Positions 57,927 through 64,000 of a stretch of DNA of 64,000 bases are shown in pieces (positions within the stretch are counted from its first letter, which is position 1; every line of letters starts with the position of its first letter). The DNA lies in the NCBI GenBank assembly GCA_026724425.1, contig JAIUCV010000118.1, positions 1,426,001 to 1,490,000 of the forward strand, written 5' to 3'. A model generated the notes under the pieces. The model saw only the letters and a list, made by a program, of their open reading frames with translations. It had not been told where the DNA came from and did no database searches. Source of the DNA: Erythrophleum ivorense. Its lineage: Eukaryota; Streptophyta; Magnoliopsida; Fabales; Fabaceae. The position numbers were made by a program, and so were the translations under genes.

Positions 57927-60900
57927 ATAATTGTCATACCTTAAGCTCCTAGTCCTTCCATAGTATTATATAGCTTAAGCTCATACGATTACTAAGAAAA
58001 TGCAATATATTTAATGAGTTAATTTGCATTATGTAGGACTTTAAAAATTCATCTTATGCTTCGTGGACCCCATGAACTCCTCAATATCTTCCTCTACTCA
58101 TAATCCATCCATGCAAGTCATAAACATCATAAAACATCACATACATCTTAGATTGGAAGCCACACACCAAAAAAATTAAAAGTTGCTCTCGGGTCTTTGC
58201 TACAGTTTTCTTATGTAAATTTTAAAAAATCATAACTAATTCTAAAAAAATCAAAATCAAGCAAAACATACCATTCTAAAAGCTTTAGATGTTACCTAAT
58301 GATACAAATTGTTTTAGACCAAAATAGAAGCAATTAGTCGACAAAAATAGATGAAATAATACCAGAGGTTAGGCTGCACTATTAGTATTGTCATGAAATT
58401 TCAAAATTTTGGTTTTCCCTTTATAGAGCACCAAATGGAGTGATGTCAGTGGCTATGGAAAGCTTATGGTGTCTAGTTTATGTCTATATGATTTCATAGC
58501 CATCGAACACCATTTGACCTATGTGTGACATAGAAAAAAAATATGACCATATAAATAGTGCACCTTACCATTCTGTATAATTTTTCTAACTTTGAAAAAT
58601 TATAATAAATTCTTTAGAGCTCTAAATTGGATGTTCTTTAGCTCTATGAAAAGCTCTAGATGATACCTACTTGTAGGCCAAATTTCATGTTAAAAATCAT
58701 TCATTTAGTTTGACTTTGATTTAACACACAATTTGGTCACTTCTTGAGGTTTAAAAGGGTTCTTAAGGTGCCAAATTACTTTCTTCATTGCCCATGGCCA
58801 CTTGGGCAAGTCCAGAACCACATTCATAGCCTAGCGAGACATGCCATTTGGTTCAAAACATCATGGAAGTCATTCTTACTATGCGATTTGCTATCATACC
58901 CAAGGATAACACATTATATATGGGCTTCTTGGTGACAAAATCGTACATACTCATTCATATAATCCCAAAATCATTACATACATTATATTTACATACATTT
59001 AAATGTGCTCAAGTGTCTACAATATATATACATCCTATAGTTACATCATTTGATATCAATATGTCTACAAAATGGCAAAATAATATCTCTTTGTCAAAAT
59101 CTTCGTCTTCAAGGTGGTTGGCTTCCATTTCTTGGCCCACTTGGCTCACTTAGACATGGTTAGATATTGGAGAGGAAAGAGTGAGATTTCAAGAATCCTA
59201 ATAGCTCTTAACCCTTTTAAACATACATAATGGACATATTTTCAAGTCAAAGAATGCAAGTATGAAGATTAAGCTATTAGTAACCATACATAAAACAATT
59301 TTCATGTTTAAGAAGCTTATACATTAGCTCTTAAGGGCATTGGTTTAGCTTCACCCCTTTTCCTTAGGACGTTTGGACTTGTCTTGCCTATTTTCAAGAG
59401 ACTTTTGACTAAGCCTCATTCTTCTTAAGACTTTTGGCTTTGTCTCATCCAATCCTAGAGACTTTTGGCTCATCTTCACCCTTGCTATGGGTCTTTTAGC
59501 TTCATCATACTTATTCAAACCAAAACACATTTATAAAATATATTTCAAGAATATCATAGTATCATGGCATGTAGGAAATAGTTAAAAATATTTCTCATGA
59601 TATAAACATACATACACACATTTAAAGATAAGAAAACAACTAAGAATGCATGAGCGAAAGGTTAGAGAGTTACCTTTGGAACAAAACACAAATCTTTCTC
59701 TTGATTATTCTTCCCCTCTCATGGTCACACACTTGCAAGTGGATGAACCTTGATTCCTTTGGCCTAGACACATCAAATGGGATCCAATTACATTCTTGAA
59801 ATAAGTTCTAGCACCACACACACTTTAAGGAAGCCTACTTGCTCATATGGTTCAATTATAGTTTCGTACATAACCTAAGGAAGCAACTATAGGAATTCAT
59901 GATCTTGGCTTTATTTTCTCCTTCAATATATGACTCTTAACTCTATTTAGACTTCTTGGAGCCATCACACAATCATTTTGGGGAGCCTAACTATATGTTA
60001 TTTTTTTATGTCACATTATGGAACCTACACCTCTAACTCTCAATTCATAGCTTCTAAATTTTTTTCAAAACTTCTTGATGTTTTTCCATCATAGTCATAA
60101 TCTAAGCTTAGAAAAATTTAAACACTCCCACATTATTGAACCTACACCTCTAGCTCTCAATTCATAGCTTTTAAATTTTTTTCAAAACTTCCTTTGATGT
60201 TCTTCCATCATAGTCATAATCTAAACTTAGAAAAATTTAAACACTCCCTAAGTTCTCCAAGCTCTTTAGGTTGAGATATGACCCTCTTTGGTGCAACCAT
60301 GGGATTGCTTTGTTTTTTTGAAGGAAGAGGCACTTGGGAGGCTTCCTAGATATCTTAGGAACTCAATTAAGGTCTCACATAAGCTAAATATCCTTGGAAG
60401 AAATTGGATTTTGCCATATGTCTAAGAATTCCTAAGTTCCCATTCTTGAATTCTAATGGTTTTCCTTTGGATTCAATTGCATAATCTTGTTTCCTACACA
60501 CTAAAACCTAGCTTCCTTGCTTGCTTTTGGTTAGAAATTATCTCCTCCTACAAGCTCTCTACTTGGCCGAAAATCACACCATGAGAACAACAAAAAGAAA
60601 GCAAGAAAAGCCATGAAGTTACCTTGATTCTTTAGCTTCTTTAAGAGCTCTTTCACTTGGTATGAACTTCTCCTTGAAACTCTAATCTTCTCCATTTGAA
60701 TCAAACCCAAAATAGCCCCACATCACACATGAAAACCATAGAAAGAAAGAGAAAAGGGAGGAGAACAAGATTCCTAAAGGAAGAACCATGAAAACGTTGA
60801 TTTTTCCTTACCAAAACCTTGGCTTTTTCTTTCTCTTCTTCTTCCCTCTTGGTGCATTACTCTTAGGCAAAGCTTTCCTCTGTTTAAACAGAAGCAAGGT

Positions 60901-61486
60901 CAGCTAAATGGGAGAGGAGAGAAGGGACATGCTTTTATGGAAGATGAAGAGTCATTTAAAGCACTTCTTAACTTTGCATTTTAGTCCCTTTTCTTGGTTC
61001 CTTTCATTTAGGCTCAATTCAACTCCTTTTCAAAATCTGTCTTTTCCATCATAATATTTTGGCTCTCAAACTTATAAATTGGCTTTGGTTTCACTTAAAC
61101 CATATTTAAAATCATTCCAAACTGTTTGATTAAGTTTTGATCAACCGACAACTAAAATCACTCACCGAAAATGTTTTAACTGTTTTGGGGTTCCCATGGC
61201 TTTCAAGACCTTTGAGAGCCTCAGAAAACTCAAATTTTTTATTTAAAAAGCCCTCTTGTGAGTTTTCTAAAATTTTCAGAAATTATGAAAATGCCCCACT
61301 TTCTTTCACAAACTTTTCTAACTCATTTGGCTTAGATTTTTGGGCATCTATGACCTTGGATCCTTATTTTCCATTATTGAAAATTTTATTCTAATTTTAT
61401 TTAGCCTCAACTCATTTATTTCAGGAGATTTACTTTTCAAACTAATTCATTTCGTTATTTTTATGCAAACCAGATGTTACAATAAT
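57927..61486 (-). mobile_element. Solo LTR G of the A family, with TSD ATAAT
   Basis: A 3,550-bp LTR (57932-61481) has a plus-strand left end TGTCATACC and right end CAGATGTTACA. It is flanked by exact ATAAT repeats (57927-57931, 61482-61486). It aligns along its length with the LTRs of A-D and on the minus strand begins TGTAACATCTGG. Near 60040-60245 an 85-100 bp segment (CCTACACCTCTAACTCTCAA to AAATTTAAACACTCCC) is tandemly duplicated. Splice-donor-like sites AAGGTAAC and GGTAAGG lie near 60621 and 60810 (minus strand). No internal region is left. Small frames inside are not genes. Confidence 0.88.
60030..60245 (-). repeat. Tandem duplication of about 100 bp inside LTR G
   Basis: The phrase GAACCTACACCTCTAACTCTCAATTCATAGC at about 60019 recurs at 60138 and is followed in both copies by ATCATAGTCATAATCTAA and GAAAAATTTAAACACTCCC, an offset near 119 bp. 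The copies are nearly identical, so the duplication is younger than the LTR. Confidence 0.75.
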
Positions 61487-62285
61487 CATATAGGTGGACC
61501 TTGTTATTATGTCCTTGTTATTCCAAACATTTAACAACTCCATTAAAAGCTTGTCACCTCCCCCTGTAATAATATGTTCTATGGAGTTTGTCTTTATGTT
61601 CTTATTACTACAAACCCTTATAATCTCCTTTTGTAATAGTTTGTATGACATATTCTAAAATGAGACTTTAAATGTGGAGTTTCGTGCTTAATTAACACAT
61701 AACAACTTATTATTACCCATTGAACTTGTATTGTCAGTGTATACTAACTCAAAGTTGGGTTCCTATTACCAATGTTTTGGTTTAATGGTTTTAGCCCCAT
61801 TTTCTCATGAGTATGTTATACTACATCCTTTTAACAAAAGCTATGGTAAAAGGATCACAAGATCTTATATAAACTATTATTCTGGCCCTATCCACAATTA
61901 ATTTCTCTAAAGATAAGTAATTGTATAAGGCAAACATATGATTGACTTTGGTTGTGGCCACAACACTTTCTCTTACAACAAATTCCTCAATTATTCTTTT
62001 CCTTGTCTATTATTTAACAAACTACAAACTCAATATCCAATGGCAAAAAGTTACACATGTATTTCTATTTCAAAGTTTCATAAACTCTTATTTATTGTGA
62101 ATAGACACAAAACATATATATGTACATATATGTACAAATTTAACTTCATATATATTAGCTATCTAAGTAGCATTAGTTTATCCATCAATAATAAATGAAA
62201 GTATTTGTAAATTCAACCTAGAATAATTTTCTTTTGATATATACTAGGGCATTAAATAACAACTTTTAATGTCTAGCATGTACAA
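61487..62285. other. Intergenic DNA, nothing assigned
   Basis: Two short frames (61442-61651 minus, 61938-62198 plus) have no recognisable motif and AT-driven composition. No element end was recognised. Confidence 0.5.
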
Positions 62286-62533
62286 TGTAAGATCCCAAAT
62301 TAATAAACTATCTAGAATAATAAATTAAAGGGAAAGGATTTTTAAGGCCAATATTTAGATTTTAAGGAAATATTATAGATTTTATATTAAATATTTATTT
62401 TGTAGCAAATAGTGTGATTTAATATGATAAAATTATTGGAAATTCTTATACTAAATAATTAATAAATGGTATTATTGATGAATAAATATTTATTTAGTAT
62501 TTTATTATTTAAGTGATCATGAAATTATTGAGA

Positions 62534-62726
62534 TTTAATTTAGGGAGAATTATAACAAAGGAACTAAAAGTGAAGATATTTATTTTTAAGAACTTGTTAT
62601 CACTTGTTTTAGGATGATTACTACTAATTTTAGCATTCAACAATTAAACCTAGTAATAACAGGTCCTTAAAAAAAAATTTTATTTTTATTTTTTGGTCTT
62701 TAAATGTAATTCCCCCTTTTAATTTG
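62534..62726. mobile_element. Third Mutator-type MITE (175 bp)
   Basis: Left end GGGAGAATTATAACAAAGGA and, from the right, AGGGGGAATTACATTTAAAG form the TIRs of a foldback element at 62543-62717. Flanks TTTAATTTA (62534-62542) and TTTAATTTG (62718-62726) match at 8 of 9 bases, fitting a 9-bp TSD. The TIRs and the internal phrase ACTACTAATTTTAG link it to the elements at 54700-55321. Confidence 0.65.
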
Positions 62727-63066
62727 GATGATAGAAATTTAATATATTTAGGAATAAAGGTAGGTTGGCTAATACATTTTTTGGGTTTAAAAGCTGATAG
62801 GAAATGATAAAAGACCCAAAAAAATATAATTAGGTAAAATAAAAGTTGAAAAGCCTAATAACTTATTTAGAATTACTAAAGCCTAATAGTTATTAAAGTT
62901 ACTATAGCCTAAGGTGAATTTTAAATGGATTTAACTTAGGATGCATGAACTAGACCCACCCAACATCACTTACTCATATTATCTTTTATTTTATTTTTGA
63001 TTTATTTTCCATTATGAAAATATGCCCTTAAAATAATGTTTACTATAGGAAGAGAGAGAAAGAGAA

Positions 63067-63084
63067 TGTGTGTGTGTGTGTGTG
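63067..63084. repeat. (TG)n microsatellite
   Basis: Nine TG units in the purine-rich leader region of the possible LTR H, followed by AGTGAG. Confidence 0.9.
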
Positions 63085-64000
63085 AGTGAGGTTTTCAGAG
63101 AGCAAAAAAGAGAGGGGAAATGAATCTAAAAGATGAAGAACTCCATTGATACAAAGCTTTGAACTCAATTTTTGGTAGTTTCTTGGAAAATTTAGCAAAG
63201 GTGAGTCATGAGACATTTAATCTACTCCTTTTAAACCTTCTTTTAAACTAATTAAAATTTTAATTATTTGATATTGGAATTATAGTTGATGCTATTTGGG
63301 GAGTTTCCAAATTGAGTTAGAAATTGGGCAATTAGAGATATTATTCATACTCTATTAATTAGTTTCTTTGGGTTGGATTAGTGATTGGACATTTAATTTA
63401 TGTTAGCTAATTTTTATGGATACTAAGTGTTTGATGGAATACCTAAGTGCAATCAGATTTTAACTAGAGGTGGAATTTAGGTATATTTTACACTCCATAA
63501 TTATTCTAATTTATATTTAATGGAATTAAATTAGTAATGGTGATTTAATTAATTGATTTGGTGCGGATGGTTGAAGAAAAAGTGTTGAACAAGTGAAGGT
63601 GTAGCATGTTGTGGAAGGGATTAGCTTGATTAGAGTTTATCATATCAGTAAGTGGATAAATTAAGGTAGCTCCAATTAATTAGAATACATTATATTGTGA
63701 TTATATTGATAGAAATATAGTTAATATATAGATTGTAGATTATTAACTTGGATTAATGGAGGATTGCTTGGCAAGTGTTCCCTCAACTTCAAATCAAAGT
63801 ACTTAGTACTTATAAATATAATTCTACGTGCATTACCATGTTTTATGAAATGTTGTCTTTATTTCAAGAATTTGTTGAAAATTAATTGTTGAATTGAAAT
63901 TGATGAAATTTATTTGATAAAAATGAGAATTTATATTGATGAGATGTTATTAATAGAATTTATGGAAATGTTTGATGTTGTAAATGACTCTTGAAACGAA

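Larger units (their letters stand above)
62286..64000 (+). repeat. Possible LTR H, continuing beyond the window
   Basis: TGTAAGATCCCAAATTAATAAA at 62286 has the form of a gypsy LTR start. A purine-rich leader follows, with a GT microsatellite (63067-63084) and AGAGAGGGGAAATG, then AGCAAAGGTGAGTC near 63195, the same order of leader and splice-donor-like site seen in the other LTRs here. The far end is outside the window, so neither length nor TSD can be tested. Confidence 0.4.

Noticed and set aside
1..64000. tRNA, rRNA, CRISPR array or bacterial operon features
   Set aside because: No cloverleaf with both boxes, no rRNA segment and no regularly spaced short repeat with unique spacers was found. 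The DNA is plant nuclear in character.

Overview
This window is nuclear DNA of a flowering plant, most likely a eudicot. The evidence is the AT-rich background, TA/CT microsatellites, plant-type LTR retrotransposons, RTE, L1 and Copia relics, Mutator-like MITEs, and a plant cytochrome P450 with GT-AG introns. I cannot name the species. Transposable elements make up most of the window. The one clearly intact host gene is a four-exon P450 of the CYP85 clan (CYP716/CYP728-like) on the minus strand at 49073-53656. A 73-codon reading frame at 27512-27733, with a broken tandem copy at 26575-26679, may be a small secreted-peptide gene.

Layout. 1-25080 is a nest of insertions. An RTE-clade LINE relic (24551-25070) is interrupted by a gypsy-type element C (20173-24550, left part outside the window). 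C appears to be interrupted by a degenerate chromovirus (Tekay/Del-like) A (7166-20172, minus strand). A's two LTRs each carry a further insertion. A solo LTR of the same family in opposite orientation (B, 15938-19627, TSD GGAAG) sits in its 5' LTR. A young non-autonomous retrotransposon (1-7165, PBS for tRNA-Asp, one 645-codon ORF of unknown function) sits in its 3' LTR.

25080-34600 is mostly unassigned AT-rich DNA with the small duplicated ORF and a lone Copia gag fragment. 34626-43259 holds a truncated chromovirus end (LTR plus chromodomain), an old LTR relic, and a solo LTR of another family (F, TSD TTTAG) carrying a GC-rich motif array. 44770-48352 holds a degenerate minisatellite, a probable CACTA transposase tail and a 5'-truncated L1 LINE with its poly-A tail.

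49073-53724 is the P450 gene, with a MITE in intron 3. 54700-55321 is a Mutator-type MITE nested in a relative, each with an exact 9-bp TSD. 55715-57135 is a six-copy satellite of about 233 bp. 57932-61481 is another solo LTR of the A family (TSD ATAAT). From about 62286 to the right edge a further LTR seems to start, itself carrying a third MITE of the same type.

The repeats have interacted mainly by insertion into one another, recombination to solo LTRs, truncation, and decay in which stop codons replace ancestral Trp and Gln codons. All boundaries were read by eye. No database search was run.
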